A stretch of DNA of 64,000 nucleotides from Cercis canadensis (taxonomy: Eukaryota; Streptophyta; Magnoliopsida; Fabales; Fabaceae). A program made the position numbers and the translations under genes. The notes below the pieces were generated by a model. It was not told where the DNA came from and did not search any database. It saw only the letters and a program-made list of their open reading frames with translations. Below, piece after piece: positions 11,751 to 24,300 of the stretch (positions within the stretch are counted from its first letter, which is position 1; each line of letters starts with the position of its first letter). The stretch lies in assembly GCA_003255065.1 (NCBI GenBank), contig QAOA01006686.1, positions 208,913 through 272,912 of the forward strand, read 5' to 3'.

Positions 11751-12700
11751 GAACAAGGCATGACCATCATTGGAGTGATTATTGCATACTAGTTTTTAGC
11801 CAAGTGATTAAATACAGTTAATTGGGAATCATCATAGGTCCCTTATAAAAAGCAATGTTCAAGTGTGGAAAAGCACACACTGTTGTATTTCTAACCTCCA
11901 TTTTTGGAAATCTGTTCCACTTCTACGAGTGTTGTAAGCTAAACTTGTTGTATGTTGAGATAAAGTTTTACATATGAAGTTCTTTTACAACTAGCTTGTG
12001 TCTGCAGTTGCCTCTTTCGAACCTGAGTTCAGACTATTACTTTGTATTTATTCATCGAAAATTAAATTGGCAGTTCCATTTCCACTATTGAATCTAGTTT
12101 TTATTTTCTTATTCTTCTGGTGGTAATTCACAAATTACTTTCCCAAGTGTTCTCTTGCCATTAGCATACCGAACTACGAATGCGGTGGAACGAATTTGGG
12201 AGTTAGAATTTGTTTCTAATATTAAACGGTGTTTGTTTCTTAAAACTCATCTCCTTACATATGACACTTTCATTGCTCACTATATAAGATGCACATTCGA
12301 AAAAAAAGCTAGACATGACCGTAAGAACGCATCCCACCATATTTTGCTTACGAGTTCGTTTTCTGCAAGTGAAACTAGATTTTTGCAACTAACTCTCAAA
12401 GTATAAGCATGAAAAAGAAAGGACATAATTTATATAAACAACTTATACTTTTCAAATTAAGGCCTAAAAAGAACTTATAATTTCCAAATAAAACATTAGG
12501 TAGCTAGTTGGCTTAATATAAGCCTATAAACTAACAAATATAATTTACTTTACTTATTATTTCCAAACATTTGGACATCAGACTTGTGAATCAATATAAG
12601 CTTTGAAGAACTGAGCTTAAATCCAATTTAAACATCTAAGGATTGAAAAAGAGCCAAAAACCATCCTCAGCTCACTATAACTTGACTTCATTTCCCTTGT
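11751..12700. other. Intergenic, 3' UTR of the DUF1068 gene then nothing recognisable
   Basis: The first 250 bases probably contain the 3' UTR of the upstream gene. The rest is AT-rich, with no reading frame, terminal repeats or RNA gene that I can recognise. Confidence 0.4.
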
Positions 12701-12703
12701 GAG

Positions 12704-12889
12704 TTGAGAGAAGTGGTAGATGAAGCCAAATTAGTTTTTGCTGTTCACTGCTGGGTGTCTCTGAATTGGATCCCTCGTCAATCTAATGAGCTACCACACA
12801 AGTGTGTAGCTTGGGCGAATTCTGTTTGTAAGCCTGGGTCTGGGTTCTCCCCCCTATTTTTTTACCTTCGTTTTTTCTTAAAACTTTAA
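12704..12889 (+). mobile_element. Possible RNase H fragment of an old LINE
   Basis: A 61-codon stretch contains LNWIPRQSNELPHKCVAWAN, resembling the C-terminal W-x-P-R-x-x-N ... A-H-x-x-A-x-x-A pattern of the RNase H domain at the end of plant LINE ORF2. No catalytic Asp or Glu segment remains beside it. A chance match cannot be excluded. Confidence 0.25.
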
Positions 12890-14605
12890 AAGGGGTTGCC
12901 TCTGGACCTTTTGAAAACAATGAGATTAAATAAATCTTGTGTTCGCCATAACTTTATCATTTATTATCAGTTTATCACTGTGCGTTACAATTCTCTTTTT
13001 CTTCTTTTTGGTAAAAATGAGTTACGTTTAGAACGGCCAGGCTTATCCTTTCCGGGAGATTGTTAACTATTTATTATCATTCAAGTCCCACTCCATTATT
13101 CACTTCGCCGCCTCAACTTTGGGGTTTTCTGAAATCTCTGGTACGAATGGTCAAAATTTATAGCCAATAAAGAAAAGTTACACACCCATGCATGTCACCA
13201 AAAGATCAATGCTTGTCAAGTGACAGCAAGAGTGTCGAAGTCTTGTTGACTTTAGAATCCCTTTCCCTTTAAGTTTACGTTCTATTTGCCACCAATTTCA
13301 TCTAGCATATCCTGCTTCTCCAATGGCTGCTTCAAGCTCTTTTCCCCTGTACGAAAGAATCCCTGTTAATGTGTCTGCGCAGAGAATAATGGATCTCATT
13401 ATCTTATTCCTTCAACTCTCACTTCTGCTTTATAGACTAGTCTGCTTCAATAGCCATGGCTTTTCCTGGATCCTTGCCTTCATGTGCGAGTTCTGGTTCA
13501 CAATTCGTTCGCTTCTCTTGCTCTGCACTAAGTGGACTCCTGTAGATTACAAAACATACCCGGAAAGCCTTTTGCATCAGTAAGATTAATTTCCATTATT
13601 TCTTTAAAAATTTCCAATAAACACTGTTTGATCGATTAATTTGTTTGATTTTGTTAACAGGGAATTGGAACTAGAGCTACCCTTAGTGGACATTTTTGTT
13701 ACAACAGCAGACCCTATGCTAGAACCGCCTATACTCACAGTGAATACAGTGCGCTCGTTATTAGCTGTTGATTACCCAACTCACAAGCTAGCTTGCTATG
13801 TATCTGATGATGGGTGTTCACCTCTCACCTACTATGCTCTTGTTGAAGCCTCCAAATTTGCAACAATTTGGGTTCCATTCTGTAAGAAGTACAACATCAA
13901 ACTTAGAGCCCCCTTTAGATACTTCTCATCTTTGGAATCCATATCGGCTCAAAAACCTTAGGAATTTCAACAGGAATGGATCAAGATGAAGGTAAATTCA
14001 GAGTTTTAAGTACAAAAGTGGAAAAACCCAAAAGAATGTAAGAGAATTCTGCTACTATAACTATATTTTAGAGTCCGAGCCTGAGTTTGCCTTGTTCTAA
14101 TTATATATACGGAGTGAATATGGCCAGCTTTGTCGAAGGATTGAAGATGCTACACAAAAATCGATTCCTGCAGATTATGCGGGTTTCCAAGATACAGAGA
14201 GCACCAACCATCACAGTATAATCAAGGTAATTAAAGAACTTGCTTACTTTTGCTAGAGTCATGACTCATGAACCGTGATAAAGACTTGTCTTTATATAAT
14301 TGATTTCCTTTTCCAGCAACACATAATTAAATTAACTCGTTTAATGATTAATCTATTGAAGTGAATCCTCTTCTCTTAATGACAAATTAATGGAGGTTTC
14401 ATTGTGTCAAGAATCGATTTAATTCAAAAGCTAACAAAGCACATACCCAATTATATCATGTGCTAAAATTTCAATTTAATTGAGAAAGTTAGAATTGAAG
14501 GATTTGATCTCTTGACCGTTTTGTCAAATAAGCTTTGATATCATATTAATAACTGATTCAACTTAAAAACTAAAGCTATTAAATAAAGGCCCAATAAAAA
14601 TTTTA

Positions 14606-15018
14606 GGAAAAAGTCTTAAAAACTCTCGTGAACTATACTTTTGTTGCATTTTACCCATCATGCTTCAAAAACGTAAGAAAGACCTCCTTGAACTTTCAAA
14701 ATGTGCATTTTATCCCTAACCCTGACGTCCGTCTATTAATGTGCATATGATGTGATTAATTTGGGCCATAGTGCAATTTTGTAGGAGTATAAATGAAAAT
14801 AAATTTATAAAAATTAGGATAAAAAAGTACTATTTAAGAGTTTTTGGGTCAAATTATAATATTCAAATCCCTTCTTCCGTCCATTAATGACGGACGTCAG
14901 GGTCGTGGGAGTAAAGTGCACATTTTGAAAGTTCAAGGAAGTCTTTCTTACGTTTTTAAAACATGAGGGATAAAGTGCAACAAGAGCATAGTTCATGGGG
15001 ATTTTTAGGACTTTTCCC
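14606..15018. mobile_element. 413-bp MITE with long TIRs and a 9-bp target duplication (MULE-type)
   Basis: The left arm, beginning GGAAAAAGTCTTAAAAACTC, is the inverted near-copy of the right arm, which reads GGGAAAAGTCCTAAAAATCC from its outer end. The match runs about 140 bases, including GAACTTTCAAAATGTGCA and CCTGACGTCCGT. The 9-base AAAATTTTA flanks both ends (14597-14605 and 15019-15027). A 9-bp duplication with long TIRs points to a Mutator-type non-autonomous element. It lies in an intron of Csl copy 3 and has no coding capacity. Confidence 0.8.
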
Positions 15019-16234
15019 AAAATTTTATATGTAATACTTTGTATTTAGATTATATGGGAAAACAAATAAGGTGATTCAACACGAGTGCCACATCTCATCT
15101 ATGTTTCCAGAGAGAAACACCAAAACATACCCCACCATTACAAAGCTGGTGCCATGAATGTCTTGGTAAGAAATTCATTTCCTAGAGCTAGATGCCCTTA
15201 ATTTTACTCCTATGATATCTTCACCCAACTATTGATTTTCTTTTTCTGAACTTGCATGTATAACGTTGTTTTATTTATTTACACAAATGTGTGCGTGTAG
15301 ACTAGAATCTCTGGAGTAATGACAAATGCTCCTTACATATTGAATGTGGACTGCGACATGTACGCCAACAATCCACAACTGGTTCTCCATGGAATGTGTT
15401 TGCTGCTTGGTCACAAAGACAAAGAGCAATTGGCTTTTATCCAGTTTCCGCAATTCTACTACGACGACCTTAAAGACGATCCTTTGGAAACCAACTGCTT
15501 AACACAATGAAAGTATGGAATGGATTGCACTTGCAATTGCAAATCTCTCCCTTTCGATATACTAAATGATCATTTTGAAGTGTGAACCTCTTAATATATA
15601 TGCTCATGCATCTGTTTTAATTATGACGCAGACAATATTTTGTGGAGCTGCAGGCATACAAGGATCATTTTATATAGGAACAGGGTGTTTTCATCGACGT
15701 AAAGTCATTTATGGCTTCTCCCCACAAGACAAAGAAATTGAAGGTGAGTCTTTTGTTTTAAAATACAGGCTTCGTTTATAAATTTTGGTTGGAATTGATT
15801 TTTGCATAAGTTGCATTGTGTCTTTCACGGAAAATTAACTAGTGAGGCATTGAAAGAACAATTTGGAGTCTCAATGGAATTCATTAAATCGGTGCTTGAG
15901 ACACTATCCTCTACCAAAAACAATATAGACAATCCGCGGGATCTCTGGAGTTCTATCGAGCCAGCAAACACCGTTTCAGGCTCTGGTTACGAGCAGAGTA
16001 CTACTTGGGGTATGAAGGTGAGACTTCCAATTAAAAAAGAATTTGAACTTTAAGAACTTATAAATTAGAGAAGATTCCTAAACCTGCATTTAAACTTTTG
16101 GATGAAATGATTAGTATGTGATTATTGTATATCATAATGTTGTGGAAAACAAAAAAAGAGGAAACACAATTTTCTTTTAATTTAACAAAATACTCATGCC
16201 AAACATTTTTTTTGCTTGCATGGTTAATAGTTAA

Positions 16235-16655
16235 GTGATTGCTAAGCTACCCTCTCTTATAGAGGGGTAGGGCTAATCACCTCTCTAATTGGAGGAGTTA
16301 TAGTGGGATTCACGTTCTAAATTTAGTGTTATTGCAAAAATTTTAAAAAATCGAGTCACTTAATATATGCCAAAAGAATTAGTTCCCATTAAAATACATA
16401 AACAAAGCAATAAATAAAAATTGTTAGAAAAATATTAAAAAAGTAATGTAGAGTAAGAATTTTCTTTTGACTTAATTAAACTCAAAATTTATCAATTATT
16501 TTAGAGTTTGGTCAACATTAGATAATTTGATTTTTTTTATATCTTTACGATGATACTAAATTTGAGATGTGAATCCCATCAGAATCCCCCTCCAATTGAA
16601 GGGGCGGATAACACTACCCCACTCACTCTAAGAGAGTAAGTAGCTTATTAATCAC
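16235..16655. mobile_element. Foldback MITE (about 420 bp) in an intron of Csl copy 3
   Basis: The outer left sequence GTGATTGCTAAGCTACCCTC matches the reverse complement of the right end (GTGATTAATAAGCTACTTAC). Homology continues through AATTGGAGG and GTGGGATTCAC to AAATTTAGT, giving imperfect arms of about 100 bases around an AT-rich middle. I see no clear target duplication, so the superfamily is undecided. Confidence 0.6.
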
Positions 16656-17739
16656 CAGTTATTCTAAAATTAGGCCAAGTTGTTCAAAAATATTATGGGA
16701 ATTTTGGGTGCATCCTTGTAATTCTTAACTTGGCGATCCCTTCAGGTGGGTTTGATATGTGGATCCGCAACGGAAGATCATCTGACAGGATTGAAGACCC
16801 TAGAGAGGGAATGGAAATCGGGCTTTCTTATGCCTGGCCCACCTACCTTTCTGGGATCCTTTCCCCAGTTGGGCCTCTTTGGATGATCCAAAGAAAGAGA
16901 TGGGCTATGGGCCTGTTGGAAATTCTCTTCAGCAACCATAGTCCCATCTTCTCAACCCTTACTGGTAACCTCAGATTCAGACTATGCTTGGCCTAATGGC
17001 CATGGCCCTTGAGCTCCATTCCTCAGCTATGCTACGCTGCTCTGCCACCCTACTGTATCATTACCAACACTCCCTTCCTACCTACAATATTATACCACTA
17101 TAACTTCAAATTCATAAAATTGCACTGTTATACTGATAGTTGCATATGGATTTCTTTAAGAATATAATTTTGTGCATGCAGGTTAATGAAGCAGCAATGA
17201 TTGTACCTGCCGCTCTATTTCTCATACTCAAACTACAAGAAATAGTGTTTTACCTTGAAAATGGTCTATCCATTCGTGCATGGTGGAACAATATGAGGAT
17301 GGAAAAGATAAACTCAATGAGTGCATTATTGTTCGGAGTTTTAGCTGTGGTCCTCAACTTATTAGGATTATCAGAAATAGTATTTGAAGTTACACAGAAA
17401 GGAGAATCTAACTCTGACGATGGTGAGAAGAATGGTGGTGATGCTTGTAGATTCACATTTAATGAGTCACCAATGTTGGTCCCGCCCACCACCATTCTTT
17501 TGATGCAGTTGACAGCATTGGTTATGGTTTTGGTAGGGTTGCGGCCGCCCGCTTATGGTGGGCATGGCTCTGGATTGGGGGAGATTTTGTGCACACTCTG
17601 GCTCCTCGCATGCTTATGGCCTTTTCTTAAAGGCTTGTTTGGAAAAGGCAAATACGGTATCCCCTTCTTCACATTATGCAAGTCAGCTGCTTTGGCATTG
17701 CTTTTTGTGCACTTCGGTAGAAGTGCTACAAGGTGTTGA

Positions 17740-18217
17740 TTTAAATTATTGCTTTTCTGATTATGGATAAACTTGCAACATACATTCTGAATCTTTTTTC
17801 CCCCTTTGCAATGAAGTATTCTCTTCTGATTTTCAACTGAAGAAAATGCTGTTTATTTCTGAATCAAACACTGCACAAACAACCAGGCCAACTAGCATTT
17901 TTCAATCTATAAAATTGATAAATTTTGTTTACTTGTGAATCAAGCTTCTATTCTTATGACCTTTAACGAACTGAGATTTTAGTCCAATTTTAGCAAGTAA
18001 GCGTTATCTACTTATCTTGATTCTATTTCACTCCCCAATCAACACCACCCACCCCCATCCCCAAAAAAAAAAATCAGCTTCACGTCACTAAAATTCACCT
18101 CTTAACTCCCTAAAACGTGATTATTTTGGTGGGTTTGGTACAGTCAATAAATACACATTGATTTGGTAAAAACTCCACAATGGAGATGACATAATTAAAC
18201 AATCAGGACCCTCGATT
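17740..18217. other. Intergenic between convergent Csl copy 3 and HPL
   Basis: This holds the probable 3' UTRs of the two convergent units. A C-rich then A-rich run occurs at 18040-18072. Nothing else is recognisable. Confidence 0.4.
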
Positions 18218-20697
18218 TCATTTGGCCTTTTCAACGGCGGTGATGGAACTTGAATTTCCCTTGATGGAATTATACCTGCGAAATAAGTAGGCCACGATCA
18301 AAGACGCAGTGAGAGTGACGTAGTCTTTAGCCGCACACTGCTTGTTAAACTCGCTAGGCGACCCGGTTTGGGGCCCATTGGACCAGTACAAATAATTCAA
18401 CAACTTTGCCCCTTTCTCTTTGGTGAACCGGTCCGGTTTGAAAGTCTCCGGGTCGTCGAACACATTCGGGTCCCTCGCCACCAGCTTCTGGTACCCACAA
18501 AGCAACTCTCCCTTCTTGATGTCAAACACCGAGTCATGCGAACTCAATCGGAAATCCTTCCTGGCTCGGGCATATTGCAGCGGAACCGGCGGGTTCAATC
18601 GGAGGGTTTCGTAAACCACCGACTGGATCAGCTCCATCTCCTTCACCGAGTCAAAACTCAGTAGTGACCCGCCCTTTTCTCTTGCTTCCTTCCTCAGTTT
18701 CTCTTGCAACCCGGTTTCGTTGCTCGCAATTGTATCTATCAAACTGGGTAAGAAAACCGAAAACCCACCGAACGCGTTGAAACCCAATACGAAGAGCAAA
18801 TTGTGGATGGCCTCTTCTTGACTCAGCCCAAACTCGGTTTCCCCCCTGGTTATTACTTGTTTGCCCTCTTTTTTGACGAACTCGTAGATGCTATTGTAGT
18901 CTCCACTAACGAGGAAAAAAGGGTATGCCAAAGAATGGAGGAAAATTTCCTCTAAAGGTTGAAGGATGCCGATGCTGACGGTGGGGAGGATCTGGAGGGC
19001 GAGCCAGCGGTCGAGCATGGCGTAGCCGGATTCGGCGATTTTCGGTTCGCGTGATGGGTCGGCACCGGCGAGGGTCTTGCAGAGGAAAGTGAAGATGAAA
19101 CGCTGGAGTGGGAAGATGTAGCTAGCACTAGCAGAGGTGGATTTGGATAGTGATTCTTCAATGTTGTCCCACATAATGTCCAGGTTAGCTACCAGTTCGG
19201 GTACCCATATGCTGGAACTCCGTTTCAGGATGTCCATGCTGAACTTCTTCACCTGTGCGTAACAGGGAGGGTGAAGTCAATCACCAATTTTGTTATGGCA
19301 GCAGATTATTGGCTAAAGATATATTTTCCATGTTTTAAAACAATAATTTGGCTTAGAAAATGTGTTATTTGTGCATATAAATCAAAATTCTAAACAATAA
19401 CTGGTTAAAAAAATAAAAATAAAAATTGGAAATGAAGGAGGAGGAGGAGTGAATGAAGACGTTGAAAACGCACTAAATATATAAGTTACTTTGCATTTGA
19501 GTTTGGGTGTCATTTAAATTTTCGTACAGTGAGACTTAAAATCATTTACAGAATCTATTAATTCAACCTACATAAGTTATGCAGATGGAATTTACCCAGA
19601 AATTTCTCTATAAACTATACTGGAAATTATAGCCTATTTTTAGTGAGCATGAATATAAATTTGGAAAGAGTTGGTGATATGAAGTCATGGTATGTTTATC
19701 TATTTTTGCTTTTCTTTTTGTTTTAGTAATTCTCCCTAAAATTAAAGAACCCGCAACCGCAAGCTTATCCTCATCAATACCTTTGATTTAATATGTTTAA
19801 AAAATTCATTACCATTTAAGCTTACCCCAAATGGCTCAAACGATGGTGACGCAGTTTCTGTTCAACACCACATGATCACGATCCAAATTATACCAGTCGG
19901 TCGTAGTCCTTAGTTTAGTGTTATAATAAAGGAAACTTGGACCACCGATTCAGCAGTGCCAAAAGTGAAAACTACACTTGAAAACAACTAGAATTCACAA
20001 GGCCTAAAAGTATATATTTATTTTGTTTTTTTTTTTTTTTTAAAAAGTTTGTTTTCCCACATTTTAATCTGAAGAAAATGCCCTGTAACTAAAAATCTAC
20101 AGGTTATGGAATCAATTCAATACAGAAAAAAAAAAAAAAAAAAANCAATACAAAAAAAAAAAAAAAAAATCGAATCTTTAAGTTGCATTTAATTATTAGA
20201 ATGAAAATTCAAATACTCTACCGGTAAAAAGTGAGAAAAATGGAAAATGGTTTGAGGAGGGGAGGCCGTACCTTTGAGTGTTGAGGCTCAGAAGTGTCCT
20301 GATAAACACCGACCCGTATATTTCCGGTGTAGGCAACGCTAGGCATGAAATCTCCGACGAGAACATTCTTCTTCTCGACGAGGTCCATGTCAAAGAGGTA
20401 AGAGAAAGATTTACAGTCAAGCACAGCGATGACGTTTGGATTCACGTTCATGAAGAAAGGGAAAGTAGGAGGGACATTTGTACGGAACACGGTGCTCTTG
20501 TACTTTTCCACTCGCTTTCTGAAGAAGCTCTCTGGTTTTTGAAACCAGAAGTAGTCTAGGCGATCCGACAAGGGGCCCAGCATCGGCCACCCATAACTCC
20601 CGGGGATCTGCCGGATCGGCAAGTCCGCCGGGTACGACGGGGTCACCAGCGACGGTGATGTCGGCGGCAATTGCATGGTTGGGATCAGGGTCATCAA
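18218..20697 (-). CDS. HPL: Fatty acid hydroperoxide lyase, cytochrome P450 CYP74B
   Basis: Predicted CDS is complement(18218..19252, 20272..20697), one intron, 486 residues. The N terminus has LPIRQIPGSYGWPMLGPLSDR, typical of CYP74. The I-helix motif FNAFGGF is at about 300-306, ETLRLNPPVPLQYARA near 357, and the heme-binding loop NGPQTGSPSEFNKQCAAKDY has the thiolate Cys at about 448. The end, SSITAVEKAK, is HPL-like rather than AOS-like. CYP74 enzymes need neither O2 nor a reductase. HPL cleaves 13-hydroperoxides of linoleic and linolenic acid into C6 aldehydes (green-leaf volatiles) and a 12-oxo acid, usually at plastid membranes. The frame is intact. I used the first ATG of MMTLIPTM; the later Met eight residues in is possible. 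A LINE sits about 630 bp upstream of the start. Confidence 0.93.
20116..20169. repeat. Poly(A) tract with a single N, in the HPL intron
   Basis: Two A-runs, each preceded by CAATAC, flank an N at 20145. The duplicated prefix suggests that two read ends were joined here, so the true tract length is unknown. Confidence 0.6.
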
Positions 20698-21311
20698 GAA
20701 GGGTATAGAATATAGTGTATGCTAGTGAAAGCCTTTTATGTAAGAGCAAGAGCAGAAATTAATGAATGGCTGATAAGGGATCACTTTGTGATTTAGTTTC
20801 CAAATATATTTGCACGGACATAAATAGTAATATAAACTAATATGGATGTTAAATGACAATTTTATTGTGGGACATGTACGGATTCATCTCATTACATTAT
20901 TAAGCAATGGACAACTTACCCGTAAGAAAGAGAAAAGGGTACGTATCAATAAACAAATTAGAGAGGCTATATTGGGAATTAAAAAATGATTTTTATTTGG
21001 TAATTTTCACAAGCGGTGAACCACTTGACACATGTCCAAACTTACTCATCCAAACGGTAAAGCCACACTCCGTTTCTTTTGACATAAATATTATATTTTA
21101 ATTAAGACCACCAAACGTGTCAATAAATACATGACAAGAAAGAATACAATAATTAATTAGTGACGTGTTGGACACAGACACGTAATCATTTGTAATCTCA
21201 TATGTTTAATTTTTTTTGTTTTTAATTAAAAATTATAATATTTAAATAATTAAATTAAAAAATATAATAAATATATAATATTTATAATTTTATTACTAAG
21301 AAAAAAAAATA
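20698..21311. other. Upstream region of HPL
   Basis: This AT-rich stretch must contain the HPL promoter. On the minus strand a TATA-like TACATAAAAGG occurs about 45 bases before the ATG. The region ends at the target duplication of the LINE. I see no other feature. Confidence 0.4.
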
Positions 21312-21374
21312 CTCTCCCCGTTTTCTTTTTTTTGGTTGACTACGGGGTAAAGCCCAACAAAAAAAGCAAGAAAA

Positions 21375-24300
21375 CTACACTGGAACAAGTCTGGGCATAG
21401 AAACACCTAAACTGTCCGCAACCAAGAGACCCCGCAACCCAGTAGGAGGAACAGAAAATTGAGAAATATTAAAACCAGAAGCATGACCCTGGCGAGCTAG
21501 GAAATCAGCACAACTATTTGCTTCTCTAAATACATGAGTGATCTCTAAATCCCAAGCATAACTCTGCATGTCTCTGACTTCTTTGACCAAAGGAAAACAA
21601 GGATGACGGGCATTGGAGCAATTCTGCAGAAGCTGAATACAACAGAGCGAATCATATTCAACCTGCACTTTCCGAAACCCCAAAGTCCAGGCTATACGTA
21701 ACCCGTAAAGTAAGCCCCATAATTCTGCCTCAGTAATGGAACATTGACCCACGTGACACATGAACCCAGTAATGAAGTCACCTGCAGCATCTCTAATAAG
21801 ACCCCCACATGAAGCAGAAGGAGGCAAGCCATACAGGGATCCATCCGTATTCAACTTGACCCAGCCATCTCTTGGAAAATTCCAAGAAATAAGCTTAGTC
21901 TCCTTTCTGCTAGCTAGCTTGTTGCTCAAACACACAGAGTCCACCAACTCAAGCTCCTTAACTTTAGCCAAGATGTGAAAGCCCAGGTCCCCTCTTCCTG
22001 TTATAGCCTCATTCTAAAAAATGAACGCATTACGTGCTTCCCAAAAGGAATGAGTAGCCACACCAAAGACACGAGCCCAGTCCTTGAAACCCTTACCCCA
22101 ATCCTCCTTGAGATTAAGAAGTACCCAGTCATGAATGTGTAACTCAAAAAAGCTACCCCACTTGCTAAGATGCACTAACCGCTGCCACACATTCTTAACT
22201 GACTGACAATCCCTCAAGGCATGCAAGGTAGTTTCCAAATCTTGGCCACACTTAGCACACATGGGGTCAGCAGTGAGGTGTCTGCTATACCTCCAGAAAT
22301 TGGTGAGAATGCCATCATGTCCTACTAACCACAGGAAAGATCTAATGCGCTGCAGACCATGCCAGGTCCAGATTTTCTTGAACAAACCCTGTCGTTCTCC
22401 ATTAGAATGCTCTACAAGACTAGAGTAAGCAGATTTAACAGAGAAATCACCGTCATTGGAAAGGCTCCACGCGAGCTGGTCTGCTCTTCCATTAGACATG
22501 GCCGGTTTAATTCCTGCTATGCGATTACATATATCTAAAGGAAGCAAACCTTTCAACAAAGGCCAATTCCACCCACCGGACATGGATACAAACTGAGCAA
22601 CACTTGCTTCCAAAAGCTCATCCTCCATCATTCCTGTGAGAAAAGGACGCAAGGATTGGTGACCAAGCACCCAGTGGTCCTTCCAAAAGGACACCCCTTG
22701 CCCATTACCAAGACGCCAAACTAGATTCGTAGACAAGAAAGGCCAAGCTTTACAAATACCTTGCCAGGCATTGGAGTTTGCTGTCCTCAAGCCAACCTGA
22801 GGCACCAAATCTGTCCCACAACGGTACTTAGCTCTCAAAACTTTTACCCAAAGCTCATCTTGCTTATTAACCAAACCCCAACCCAACTTCATCATGAACG
22901 CCCTATTAACCTGCCTAGCATGCCTCAACCCCAAGCCCCCTTGAGATTTAGGGCGACAAGCTATATCCCAGTTAACCAAGTGCAACTTCCGTTGTTCTTG
23001 AGAAGAGCCCCACAAGAAACTTCTATTATGCTTATCCAAATCATCGCAAACACTTAAAGGAATGGAAGTGGTTTGCATAGCATAATTAGGGATAGCGGAG
23101 ATAACTGACTAACACAGAGTGAGCCTACCTGCCAGAGAAAGAGTATTGGCCTTCCAGCTGCTAAGACGCTGCATAACTTGCTCAGTAATGTAACTGAAAG
23201 AGGGTCTAGAACTTCGCTTATGAAGCAAGGGAACTCTCAGATACTTACCTAAGTCGCAAGTCACACCTATTCCCAAATAGTCGGCTAATTCCTGGCACCG
23301 AGTGTGATTCACATTAGAGGAGAAACACACCCTAGACTTCGCAATACTGACTCGTTGACCAGAGCTATCACAAAATAACTTAAGGCATCTATTCATGATA
23401 TCAACTTGGTCTAGAGAAGCTTCTCCAAAAAGGAAAAGATCGTCTGCAAACATGAGGTGAGAAAGGGGAGGACCATATTTAGAAAGAAAAATTGATTTCC
23501 AGAGCCCACCACTAATAGCAGAGTTGATCAGATGGGAGAGTCTTTCCACACATAAGACAAACAAATAAAGGGAAAGAGGATCCCCTTGCCGAATCCCTCA
23601 AGAAAGAGAAAAATCCTGAGTTTTAGAACTATTCCAAATCACATTAAACGAAGGAGTAGAAATGCAGTACCAAATCAGTGTAATGAGCTCCTCCTCAAGC
23701 CCAATATCAACCAAGGTCTCCCTAATAAAATCTCATTTCAACCTGTCGTAAGCTTTCTCCAAATCTATTTTAATAGCCATAAGACCTTTTTTACCCTTTT
23801 TTCCGCTTCATACTATGAACGACCTCTTGCGTGATAATAATATTATCAGCACCCTGGCGCCCAGGAATGAAGCTACACTACGTTGGGCCAACAATATATT
23901 TCATTACGCTCCGGAGACGAGTAGTAATCATTTTAGTAATCACTTTATATACTACATTGCACAAGCTGATAGACCTAAACTGAGAAATAGATTATGGAGC
24001 CCCAATTTTAGGAATCAGATAGATTAAAGTACTGTTAATATCCTTGATTTTAGAGGGATTCTCAAGCACCTGCTGGATCAAAGAGAACAGAGACGACCCA
24101 ACTACCTCCCATTAACTCTGGAAGAATAAAGCATGCAACCCATCGGGACCTGGAGCTTTTAACCCGCCCATACTGAAAACTGAAGCTCGGACCTCCTCAA
24201 AAGAGAAAATATCATGAAGCACAACCCTGTCTCTATCTAGGATTTTTGGAAAACACCCTATAATTGAAAAGGGAAGAAAAATACCGTCATCTTGGTAAAG

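Larger units (their letters stand above)
13323..17739 (+). pseudogene. Cellulose synthase-like (CslB/CslH clade) gene, copy 3, full-length but disabled
   Basis: All parts of a Csl gene are present. Exon 1 is 13323-13579 (LYERIPVN, CTKWTPVDYKTYP). Exon 2 is 13661-13991 ([17 protein letters not shown] with catalytic Asp). Later exons follow at about 14119-14226, 15048-15165 ([11 protein letters not shown]), 15301-15512 ([12 protein letters not shown]), 15634-15743 (GTGCFHRRKVIYG), 15833-16017, 16745-17090 (TED, and QRKRW as QxxRW) and 17182-17739 (intact C-terminal membrane exon, GLFGKGKYGIP). Several changes disable it: an in-frame TAG at 13959 just before EFQQEW, a TAA in the WENK segment near 15062, a one-base loss near 15482 (DDPLETN for DDPFGN), and a stop plus frameshift between TED and QRKRW near 16882. 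The exon 3 acceptor also looks weak. Two foldback transposons sit in its introns. The ATG and promoter side look undamaged, so it may still be transcribed. Confidence 0.85.

Noticed and set aside
13323-17739. Calling Csl copy 3 a functional gene
   Set aside because: All domains are present, but at least four separate lesions break the frame, and no set of normal splice sites avoids them.
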